Source: NCEH01 sp043195195
GTDB taxonomy: Bacteria; Pseudomonadota; Alphaproteobacteria; Rhizobiales; Xanthobacteraceae
Assembly (NCBI RefSeq): GCF_043195195.1
Contig: NZ_JBAFWT010000028.1
Span: 1-64,000, forward strand
DNA length: 64,000 nucleotides
Direction: 5' to 3'
Part shown: piece by piece, positions 44,204 through 51,570 of the stretch
Numbering within the stretch: the first letter of the stretch is position 1
Layout of the letters: every line of letters begins with the position of its first letter
Made by a program: the position numbers and the translations under genes
The notes under the pieces: generated by a model
Database searches by the model: none
What the model was told of the DNA's origin: nothing
What the model saw: the letters and a program-made list of their open reading frames with translations, nothing else

Positions 44204-44788
44204 ATGTCCGTCGCCGTCATCGTGCGTCCCGCATCGATCATCACCATGGATCAGGCGAAAAGCCATCTGCGCGTCGAGCATGGAGATGATGATGCCGATA
44301 TCGAGCGGTTGATTTTTGCCGCTCAGGCGCACATTGACGGCCCGTCCGGCGACCTTGGACGGGCTATAGGCCTGCAGACGCTGGAACTTACCCTCGACGG
44401 CTGCGAGTTGTGGCCGGGAGCCCATATCGATCTGCCGTACCCGCCCTATGTCGAGTTGGTGAGCATCTCCTATCTCGATCCGCTCGGCGCCCAACAGTCC
44501 CTCGCGACCGAGGCAGTTGCCGTGATCAATCACGGTGGCCTCGCACGGCTCTATCCTTTGTTCGGCTCCTGCTGGCCTCTGGTGCTTCGCCGGCCCGGCG
44601 CGGTGCGGGTGCGCTATCGGGCCGGTTACGAGACGCCTGAGCTCGACGCCGTTCCGATCCAGCAGGCCATGCTGCTGATGATCGGCCATTGGTACCGCAA
44701 CCGAGAGGCCGAGTCCGAGGTGAGCTTTTCTCACCTGCCGTTGGGCGTGGATGCGCTGCTCGGTCCGTATCGCGTCTGGAGATTCTGA
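44204..44788 (+). CDS. head-tail connector (HK97 gp6-like), 194 aa
   Basis: TMDQAKSHLRVEHGDDDADI and LIFAAQAHIDGPSG at the N-terminus are typical of gp6/YqbG-type connectors, followed by a beta-rich part and IQQAMLLMIGHWYRNREA. It forms a ring below the portal. Confidence 0.9.
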   Translation: MSVAVIVRPASIITMDQAKSHLRVEHGDDDADIERLIFAAQAHIDGPSGDLGRAIGLQTLELTLDGCELWPGAHIDLPYPPYVELVSISYLDPLGAQQSLATEAVAVINHGGLARLYPLFGSCWPLVLRRPGAVRVRYRAGYETPELDAVPIQQAMLLMIGHWYRNREAESEVSFSHLPLGVDALLGPYRVWRF

Positions 44789-44985
44789 TGCCTTGGGTGA
44801 AATTCACAGCCGACTTCGACTGGCGTCCTCAGATCGGCAAGGTGCACGCCTTTACGGACGGGACCGTCGCCCTCGTCACCACACCGTGCGCCGCCGCAGC
44901 GAAAGCGGCAGGCGCCGCGGAGCCGGCGGCGAAGCCCAAGGATGCCTCCGAACCAGATCTGGCGGCCGATGACCTCGGCGGGTGA
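44788..44985 (+). CDS. small protein of the head-tail region, 65 aa
   Basis: Starts by one-base overlap with the connector stop. PWVKFTADFDWRPQIGKVHA then Ala/Lys-rich. Function unknown. Confidence 0.6.
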   Translation: MPWVKFTADFDWRPQIGKVHAFTDGTVALVTTPCAAAAKAAGAAEPAAKPKDASEPDLAADDLGG

Positions 44986-45310
44986 CCTGCGCGAGCGCAT
45001 CCGTTTCGAGAAGCGGGCCGCCGCGAACGACGGGGCCGGCAATACCAAGGGCGATTGGCAGGCGCAATTCACCGTCGCTGCCAAGGTGCAGCCGCTGAAG
45101 GGTGGCGAGGGCGTGCTTGCCGGGCGTCTAGCGGGCTCCCAGCCGGTCATCATCATCGTGCGCAGTTCCGCCGCCACCCGGCAGATATCCCCTGCATGGC
45201 GCGCCGTGGATGCGCGCACGGGCGTCATCTACGCGCTCACCGGAACGGCCGACATGGCGGGTGATCGCGCGTTCATTGATATTCTGGCGGTTGCGGGGCC
45301 GGCGACCTGA
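44969..45310 (+). CDS. head closure / head-tail adaptor (SPP1 gp16-like), 113 aa
   Basis: SAGDLRERIRFEKRAAANDG and AGNTKGDWQAQFTVAAKVQP followed by a beta barrel are the Phage_H_T_join signature. ATG 44969 overlaps the upstream gene by 17 nt. Confidence 0.88.
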   Translation: MTSAGDLRERIRFEKRAAANDGAGNTKGDWQAQFTVAAKVQPLKGGEGVLAGRLAGSQPVIIIVRSSAATRQISPAWRAVDARTGVIYALTGTADMAGDRAFIDILAVAGPAT

Positions 45311-45837
45311 TGGCCAAAATCCAGGGGCGGGAAAGTCTGCGGAAGAAGCTGCGGGCTCTTCCGGCTGAAGTTCGCCGGGGCATGGCAGATGCGCTCGCGC
45401 AAAGTGCTGACGAAATCACCGAGATGCAACGCCGTCTGGTTCCCAAAAAGACCGGCGATCTGGCGGATAGCATCGGTTGGGTGTTCGGCGAGGCGCCCGA
45501 AACGGCCAAGCTCGGCGGAAGGCGGAAGGGAAAGAAGCCGACGTCCGCCGAGATTCAAGACAGCCGCCAGGATCTGCGCGTCACTATCTTCGCGGGCGAT
45601 GATGCGGCGTTCTATGCGCGATGGGTCGAATTCGGGACGAAGTCCTCCTCTGCGAAGCCCTCGCGTCGGAACGCCAATTACCGGCGCACGGTCATCATGA
45701 CCAAGGCGCTCCAGGCGCACGCGGCGACGCCGGCACAGCCCTTCTTCTACCCGGCTTATCGGGCGAACCGGAAGAAGGTGAAATCCCGCATCTCGCGATC
45801 CATCACCAAGGCGGCGAAAAAGGTAGCGGGCACATGA
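45310..45837 (+). CDS. HK97 gp10-family tail completion protein, 175 aa
   Basis: LRKKLRALPAEVRRGMADAL, LVPKKTGDLADSI and ARWVEFGTKSS with a C-terminal PAQPFFYPAY are the family hallmarks. It acts at the head-tail interface. Confidence 0.9.
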   Translation: MAKIQGRESLRKKLRALPAEVRRGMADALAQSADEITEMQRRLVPKKTGDLADSIGWVFGEAPETAKLGGRRKGKKPTSAEIQDSRQDLRVTIFAGDDAAFYARWVEFGTKSSSAKPSRRNANYRRTVIMTKALQAHAATPAQPFFYPAYRANRKKVKSRISRSITKAAKKVAGT

Positions 45838-46241
45838 GCGACCCTTCGGAGGCCTTGCAGCGCGCGCTTTTTGCCATCCTTACCGCGGCGCCCGCCGTCA
45901 CCGCCCTGATCGCACAGAGGGTCTACGACGCGCCGCCGCCCGACGCGGTCTATCCGTTCGTGGAAATCGCCGCGGTGCAGATGAATGAGGACGGCGCCGA
46001 TTGCGTGGACGGCACCGAAGCCTTCATCGACGTGCACGCATGGTCGCAGGTGACGGGGTCAATTGAGGCTAAGCGCATCGCCGGCGCCGTCAAGGGCGCG
46101 CTGCACGAAGCCGCGCTCGATCTCGCGCCAAGGCATCGCCTGGTGGAAATCCTGTGGCGCGATACCCGAGTTTCTCGCGATCCGGACGGCCTCACCACCC
46201 ATGCCGTCATCACCTTTCGAGCTCTGACAGAGACCGTCTGA
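45834..46241 (+). CDS. DUF3168 tail completion/terminator protein, 135 aa
   Basis: ALQRALFAILTAAPAVTALI, VYDAPPPDAVYPFVEI and ALTETV at the end match DUF3168 (gpU-like). Coupled by ATGA to the gp10-like gene. Confidence 0.9.
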   Translation: MSDPSEALQRALFAILTAAPAVTALIAQRVYDAPPPDAVYPFVEIAAVQMNEDGADCVDGTEAFIDVHAWSQVTGSIEAKRIAGAVKGALHEAALDLAPRHRLVEILWRDTRVSRDPDGLTTHAVITFRALTETV

Positions 46242-46275
46242 CCGGCCGTTCGGCCCCACACGAGGACATATCCCA

Positions 46276-46725
46276 ATGGTTGCTTCCACGACCTTCAGCG
46301 GGTCGAAAATGCTGGTTCTCATCGGCGACGGTGCGACGCCGACCGAGGTTTTCACCGCGCCGTGCGGCCTCACCACCAAGGGGCTCAATCGCTCGGCCGA
46401 GGCCAACGATACGGTCGTGCCCGACTGCACCGATCCCAGCCTGCCGGTCTGGACGGAGCGCGAGGTGGTGTCCCTGTCGTGGGAAGTCTCCGGCGCCGGC
46501 GTGCTCGCGAGCGAGTCCGTCGCCATGTGGGACACCTGGTTCAAGAGCGGCCAGCCCAAGAACGTCCGCGTCGAGGTCTACAGCGGCGCTGCCGCCGGCC
46601 GGAAATACTCGGGTGCGGCTCTGTTGACGCAGTTCAACATTTCCGGCGAGCGCGGGAACAAGGTGACCGTGGATATCAGCTTGTCCGGCACCGGCGCCCT
46701 CAGCGAAGCGGCGATTGCAGCCTGA
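46276..46725 (+). CDS. major tail tube protein (TP901-1/GTA type), 149 aa
   Basis: FSGSKMLVLIGDGATPTEVF, CGLTTKGLNRSAEANDTVVP and the C-terminal VTVDISLSGTGALSEAAIAA are typical of this tail-tube family. The inner element has no equivalent, so its tails would use this tube. Confidence 0.9.
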   Translation: MVASTTFSGSKMLVLIGDGATPTEVFTAPCGLTTKGLNRSAEANDTVVPDCTDPSLPVWTEREVVSLSWEVSGAGVLASESVAMWDTWFKSGQPKNVRVEVYSGAAAGRKYSGAALLTQFNISGERGNKVTVDISLSGTGALSEAAIAA

Positions 46726-47156
46726 TGGGCACGCATGATGCCGCGCTGACGCGCGATTGGGGGGACGGCACGCATACGTTCCGGCTCCCCATCGATCAGC
46801 TCTTGGAGCTGCAGCACCTCTGCGACGCCGGGCCGGCGGAAATCTATGAGCGCCTGCTGCACCGCAAGTGGCGGGTGCAGGATCTGCGGGAGATTGTCCG
46901 GCTCGGCCTGATCGGCGGCGGAATGGATCCGCTGGAAGCCCTGGCCCGCATCAAGCGCTATGTGGAATCCCGGCCCCTGATGGAGAGCGTTCCCCTTGCG
47001 CTGGAAATCCTCGGAATGGCCCTCATCGGGCCGGAGGAAAAGGCGAAAACGCCGGGAAAACCGGCGGCGGGGGAGGATCAAAGCGGCTCTCCGCCTCCGC
47101 CTTCTACCGAGCCGGCGGCGCGCTCGGCTTCTCGCCGCAAGAAATCGGCCGCATGA
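46725..47156 (+). CDS. tail assembly chaperone G-type (GTA TAC), 143 aa
   Basis: WGDGTHTFRLPIDQLLELQH, YERLLHRKWRVQDLREIVRL and ALEILGMALIG match gene-transfer-agent tail chaperones. It overlaps the tail-tube stop by one base. A slippery heptamer GGGAAAA lies at 47054-47060 in the right frame for -1 slippage. Confidence 0.85.
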   Translation: MGTHDAALTRDWGDGTHTFRLPIDQLLELQHLCDAGPAEIYERLLHRKWRVQDLREIVRLGLIGGGMDPLEALARIKRYVESRPLMESVPLALEILGMALIGPEEKAKTPGKPAAGEDQSGSPPPPSTEPAARSASRRKKSAA

Positions 47157-47293
47157 GCCTGTTCCAGTTCAACGCCGTGATCGACGGTTGGAACCAGGCG
47201 CACGGCGAAGGCAAGCCGGATGGGCCGAGCGATGCCGAGTTCGACGCCATGCTTGAGCAGCATGCAGCGGGGCGCGCTCGCGCCCTTCACTGA
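47060..47293 (+). CDS. T extension of the tail chaperone, reached by -1 frameshift (77 aa)
   Basis: After G GGA AAA at 47054-47060 the -1 frame runs through SKRLSASAFYRAGGALGFSP and QEIGRMSLFQFNAVIDGWNQ to 47293, giving a G-T fusion of 189 aa. The conserved phage TAC pattern (AFYRAGGALGFSP..) starts well before the only ATG in this frame (47153), which argues for frameshifting over a separate 46-aa gene. Confidence 0.75.
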   Translation, partial: TGGGGGSKRLSASAFYRAGGALGFSPQEIGRMSLFQFNAVIDGWNQAHGEGKPDGPSDAEFDAMLEQHAAGRARALH

Positions 47294-47303
47294 GGGTCGG
47301 CGG

Positions 47304-47657
47304 TTAAAATCCGCCGATTTTCAGATAATCGCGATACAAGTCGGCGTTAGGTCCCGACCATTTATTGTTGTCTATTGCAAAAGAGACCAGATTAACTGGA
47401 TTTGAACCAGATTTATTGAATGTACATTCAATAGTTGTTCTGAATTCGGACAAGTTTGAGTCTTTTGATTTGCCTTTAATAACAATGACGGGCTTAGAAA
47501 TTGCCGTAAAGTCGGTGAAGTCAATCACCTCAAACGTGTCCGGCGCGGTCATGACTTTCTTCGCCAGGAATAGGCAAGCCTCGTATTCGCGGCTTGCTGC
47601 GATGCAGGGTGTTGCAAGCACTGCGGTTGCCACAGCCAAAAATCCCAATTTGATCAA
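47304..47657 (-). CDS. secreted small protein on the opposite strand (moron-like), 117 aa
   Basis: TTG 47657 behind GGGAGG encodes a signal peptide (IKLGFLAVATAVLATPCIAA) and a mature domain with YEACLFLAKKVMTAPDTFEV, IVIKGKSKDSNLSEF and two further conserved-looking positions (ECTFNKSGSNPVNLVSF). It is inserted antisense between the tail chaperone and tape measure genes and is less GC-rich. Such genes often act in lysogeny, e.g. superinfection exclusion; function not identified. Confidence 0.7.
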   Translation of the reverse strand: MIKLGFLAVATAVLATPCIAASREYEACLFLAKKVMTAPDTFEVIDFTDFTAISKPVIVIKGKSKDSNLSEFRTTIECTFNKSGSNPVNLVSFAIDNNKWSGPNADLYRDYLKIGGF

Positions 47658-47678
47658 CTCAGCCTCCCGGAGGGCGTG

Positions 47679-49937
47679 ATGGCCACGGACGTTGAACGCC
47701 TTGTCGTTTCCATGGAAGCGCAATTCACGAAGTATGAAAAGGCGCTGGCGCGGATCGAGCGGCTGACAGGCACCACGACCGCCCGCATGGAAACCCGCTT
47801 CAAGGATATGGAGAAGGGAGTTTCAACCCGGATCGGGGCCACGCTTGGCAGCCTCGGATCCTTGGCCGGTATCGGCACCATTCTCGGCGGGCTCAGCCTT
47901 GCCGGGCTCATTGAGCAGCTTCGGTCCGTTGCCGGCCAGTTTGCTGAGATTGCCGATGTGGCCGACCGCACCGGGCTCGGCACCGAACAGATTCAGGAAT
48001 TGCGGTATGCGGCTGAGATGGCCGGCGGCGATGTGAAGGATCTCGACAGCGGCGTCGTGAAATTCTCGAAGGGGCTGAGCGATGCCGCCCGCGGTACGGG
48101 TGATCTGGAAAAGGTGCTGCGCGCCAATGGCGTGGCGATCAAGGGCGTGAACGGGAACGCCCGCTCCACTATCGATGTGCTGTACGACTACGCCGACCTC
48201 ATCAAGAACGCGAAGAACCCGCAGGATGCGCTCAACATCGCCACCATGGCGTTCGGCCGTAGTGCCGGTCCTGCCCTGGTGGTGGCGCTTCAGGGCGGTG
48301 CGGAAGGCCTGCGGACCGCGGCGAATGAGGGGCGCGCCTTCGGCGCCGTCGCTGATGACGCGATCATCCGCAAGGCCGCGGATATCGACGATGCCTTCGT
48401 GCGCATGTCGCGCGCCATAAAGGTGCAGGCCGGCGGCGCACTGATCGAAGGCGCGGACGCTGTGCGCCAGTATCAGAATGCTATCATCGGACTTGCTGCG
48501 GCGGTGGGGGCGGTCGGAGCCGGCGCGGTGCTTGGGCCCCTGGTGCAGTCCCTGGCCGCAGCAACGGCTGGCGCTGCGGTTGCGGCGGTGCGCATGAACG
48601 CGCTCAATGCCACCATTCTGACCGTAGCCGCCGGCCAACGCCTCGCCACACTCGCCTCGGCAGGCCTGTCCACGGCCCTCAGTCTCCTCGGCGGCCCCTG
48701 GGGTCTGGCGATTACCGCGCTCGCCGGGACCATCGCTTACCTCGCCCTGCGAACCGATGAGGCCAAGGAGGCGGCGGAACAGCATGCGGCGGCCGTGAAG
48801 GATTTCGATACGGCGGTGGCGCAGTTGAAATCGGGCCTTCCCGGCGCGGCCGAGAAGGTGAAGGCGCTCGGCAACGAGCATGTCGAGGCCGCCAAGAAGG
48901 CGCTCGCCGCAGCCGAAGCCGAACTAGAATATGCGCAGGCTGTTGGAGCGAGGCAGAACCTCGGAGGGTACGCAAGCAGATACCAAGTAAAGGCGCCTGC
49001 GGATAACACGAGCGAGATTGCCGCCGCCATTGAACAGGGAATCTCCAACGTCAAGGCGAAGCAAAAGGAATTGAAGGAATGGCAGGACAAGGTAGTGTCC
49101 GCCGGGTCGAATGCACCCGATGGGAAGCCCACCATCGTGCCAGACCCCGACGCCGACGCGAAGGCCAAGCAGTGGGCCAAGGTATTGGACCAAAGCCGCC
49201 AGCGGGCGAATTCGCTCCAGCTCGAAGCCTCCCTGGTCGGAAAATCAACCTTCGAAGCGACCCGAGCGAAGGTCGCTCAAGACCTGCTTAATGCGGCGAA
49301 GGAAGCGGATATCCCCATCACGGCCGACCTTGTGACCGAGGTCAACCGGTTGGCGACCGCCGAGGCATCCGCCACCGTCACGCGCGATGCGGCGAACGAA
49401 TCCTATGCGCAGTGGAACGACATGCTGCGCCAATCCGGAGATTTTGCCGTTGACAACGTGGCGGCGCTGGTATCCGGCTATCAGAGCCTCAATGACGTGT
49501 GGAAGAACGGTCTCGGCCTGCTGACGCAGATGGTGCTGAAATCGGCGCTGATGGGCGAAGGGCCACTTTCCGGTCTGTTTGGCTCCAAGGCCACCGGCAA
49601 CAGCCCCGGCGGCCTCTTCGGCCTGCTCGGCTCGCTGGTCCCCCGCGCGGAGGGCGGCCCTGTATCCCCTGGCAAGCGCTACCTGGTGGGCGAGCAGGGG
49701 CCGGAGGTGCTGACTTTCCCACGATCCGGCATCATCACCCCGAACGCCGCCGTCTCACCGCGCGCCTCCGGCGGCATCACGTTTGCCCCGTCCACCACCA
49801 TTGACGCGCGCGGCTCCCAGATGGGCGAGGCGCAGATGCGCCAGATCCTGGCGGAGAACAACCGCCAACTGCTGCGCCAGGTGCCGGCGGTGGTGGAACA
49901 GGCGCGCGGCCGGCAAATCTCCAGCAACCGGACCTGA
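47679..49937 (+). CDS. tail tape measure protein of the outer phage, 752 aa
   Basis: MATDVERLVVSMEAQFTKYE at the N-terminus, a long helical middle with hydrophobic Ala-rich segments (~residues 265-360) and LVGEQGPEVLTFPRSGIITP near the end. Its C-terminal ~55 residues are close to those of the inner copy. It sets the tail length of the outer phage. ATG 47679 is 3 nt after a GTG in frame. Confidence 0.92.
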   Translation: MATDVERLVVSMEAQFTKYEKALARIERLTGTTTARMETRFKDMEKGVSTRIGATLGSLGSLAGIGTILGGLSLAGLIEQLRSVAGQFAEIADVADRTGLGTEQIQELRYAAEMAGGDVKDLDSGVVKFSKGLSDAARGTGDLEKVLRANGVAIKGVNGNARSTIDVLYDYADLIKNAKNPQDALNIATMAFGRSAGPALVVALQGGAEGLRTAANEGRAFGAVADDAIIRKAADIDDAFVRMSRAIKVQAGGALIEGADAVRQYQNAIIGLAAAVGAVGAGAVLGPLVQSLAAATAGAAVAAVRMNALNATILTVAAGQRLATLASAGLSTALSLLGGPWGLAITALAGTIAYLALRTDEAKEAAEQHAAAVKDFDTAVAQLKSGLPGAAEKVKALGNEHVEAAKKALAAAEAELEYAQAVGARQNLGGYASRYQVKAPADNTSEIAAAIEQGISNVKAKQKELKEWQDKVVSAGSNAPDGKPTIVPDPDADAKAKQWAKVLDQSRQRANSLQLEASLVGKSTFEATRAKVAQDLLNAAKEADIPITADLVTEVNRLATAEASATVTRDAANESYAQWNDMLRQSGDFAVDNVAALVSGYQSLNDVWKNGLGLLTQMVLKSALMGEGPLSGLFGSKATGNSPGGLFGLLGSLVPRAEGGPVSPGKRYLVGEQGPEVLTFPRSGIITPNAAVSPRASGGITFAPSTTIDARGSQMGEAQMRQILAENNRQLLRQVPAVVEQARGRQISSNRT

Positions 49938-49940
49938 TCC

Positions 49941-50594
49941 ATGGCCATCACCTTCCCGCGTGCGCTGCCGCAGAATGTGCGGTTCGCGCGCAGCACCTTC
50001 ACGCTTGCACGGCAGCAAGCCGTGAACACGCTCCAGAACGGCGCGGTGCAGGGGATGGAATTGGGCGATGCCCTATGGCGGGCGGATTTCCAGACCGAGC
50101 CGCTGGCGTGGTCCGCCCGCCGCGCGTGGGATGCGTGGGCGAAAACCATCAAGGACGGCATGAACACCTTCGTCGGCTTCGATTGGATCGGCTCCTATCC
50201 GATCGCCTACGGCGGCGGCGCGCTGGCGCTCACCAAGGCGACCGGCGGCGCCTGGGGCGGACAGGCCACCATCAACGCGGTGACCGCCACTACGATCACG
50301 CTGCTGGGCTTGCCGGCGGCCTACAAGGCCCGCGCCGGAGACCGGCTGTCCTTCGCCTGGAACGGGTCGCGCGCCTATCACGAGGTGATGGAGGATGCGA
50401 CCGGAAGCGGTGCCGGCGCGATCACCCTCACGGTTGAGCCTGCGATTCGGCTAAACCCCTTGCCGGCTATCGGCGCGATCGTGGACCTGATCCGCGCGCC
50501 GGTCGTGATGAAGCTGATGCCCGGCACCTTCCAGAACCCCGATGCCCTGGGCTCGCAGCCCATCTCCTTCCAGGCGGTTCAGGCGATCCTCTGA
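49941..50594 (+). CDS. distal tail protein, DUF2460-like, 217 aa
   Basis: ITFPRALPQNVRFARSTFTL and WDAWAKTIKDGMNTFVGFDW followed by beta-rich modules. It corresponds in position to the DUF2460/TIGR02217 gene after the tape measure in GTA-like tails. Coupled to the next gene by one base. Confidence 0.65.
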   Translation: MAITFPRALPQNVRFARSTFTLARQQAVNTLQNGAVQGMELGDALWRADFQTEPLAWSARRAWDAWAKTIKDGMNTFVGFDWIGSYPIAYGGGALALTKATGGAWGGQATINAVTATTITLLGLPAAYKARAGDRLSFAWNGSRAYHEVMEDATGSGAGAITLTVEPAIRLNPLPAIGAIVDLIRAPVVMKLMPGTFQNPDALGSQPISFQAVQAIL

Positions 50595-51172
50595 TGCGCA
50601 CCATCAATCCGGCGGCCTTGGCCACGCTCGCAGCGGGGCGCGCGGTCTCGCGCCTGCTCCTCATCTTCGATTTTCCGTCCGGCACTTATGGATTCTGGGA
50701 TGGCGTCGGGATCATGACCTATGCCGGGCTCGATTATGTCGGCGCCGGCAAGTTGCTCGGTGTCGATGATCTGGAGCTTTCCGGCGGCCTCGCGCCGGCG
50801 GCTGTGACGCTGCGCCTGTCCGCCATGCCGGAGGCCGGGCTTACCGTCGATGTGCTCGCCACCATCGAAAACGAGCAATACCACCAGCGGCCTTGCACCA
50901 TGTCGCGGGCCTATTTCGACCCCGACACGCGCGCGCTCATCTCGGTGGAGCGGATCTTTCGCGGCTACATCGACCAGATCGAGCATGCTGAACAGGTGGG
51001 CGGCGCGGCTGAACTTGTATGCAGCCTGGAAAGCCGCTCGCGTGATCACACGCGGGTCGGGCACCGGGTGCGCGGCGATGCCGATCAGCGGCGCATCGCG
51101 GCGGATGACGGCTTCTTCCAGCACGCCGCGACCGCTGGAACGCAAAAGATCGTGTGGGGGCGGCGGGCATGA
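50594..51172 (+). CDS. DUF2163-type baseplate/hub protein, 192 aa
   Basis: RLLLIFDFPSGTYGFWDGVG, YVGAGKLLGVDDLELSGGLA and FRGYIDQIEHAEQVGGAAEL match the DUF2163 family of GTA-like tail tips. Confidence 0.8.
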   Translation: MRTINPAALATLAAGRAVSRLLLIFDFPSGTYGFWDGVGIMTYAGLDYVGAGKLLGVDDLELSGGLAPAAVTLRLSAMPEAGLTVDVLATIENEQYHQRPCTMSRAYFDPDTRALISVERIFRGYIDQIEHAEQVGGAAELVCSLESRSRDHTRVGHRVRGDADQRRIAADDGFFQHAATAGTQKIVWGRRA

Positions 51173-51570
51173 GGCGCGCGGATTGGCCGGAGCGGCTGGA
51201 AGCCGTGTTGGATCGCTATGCCGCCGGCACCTTCGTGCGCGGGCGCCGCGACTGCCTCACCTTGTGCCTGGACGTGGTGCGCGCGCTCACCGGAGAGCGC
51301 CTGTTTCCAGGGCAGCGCGGCTATCGCACCCGCGCGGAAGCGGTGCGGCGCGGCAAGGCGCTCGGCTTTGAGACTTTGGCTGATGCCTGCGCGAGCGTGC
51401 TGCGCGAGGTTCACCCGGTCGAGGCGCACCGGGGGGATATCGTCATCATCATGGACGGGGAGGATGAGGCCGGTGCCGTCTGTACGGGCGCCGACCTCGT
51501 GAGTATGGGCGCAGCCGGCATGTGGCGGTTGCCCCGTTCGCACGCCGTGCGCGCGTTCCGGGTGGGCTGA
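51169..51570 (+). CDS. tail tip NlpC/P60-like (DUF6950) peptidase, 133 aa
   Basis: RGRRDCLTLCLDVVRALTGE holds the probable catalytic Cys; HRGDIVIIMDGEDEAGAVC and the His in RSHAVRAFRVG complete a cysteine-peptidase-like pattern. It would help peptidoglycan passage during DNA injection. Confidence 0.75.
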   Translation: MRRADWPERLEAVLDRYAAGTFVRGRRDCLTLCLDVVRALTGERLFPGQRGYRTRAEAVRRGKALGFETLADACASVLREVHPVEAHRGDIVIIMDGEDEAGAVCTGADLVSMGAAGMWRLPRSHAVRAFRVG

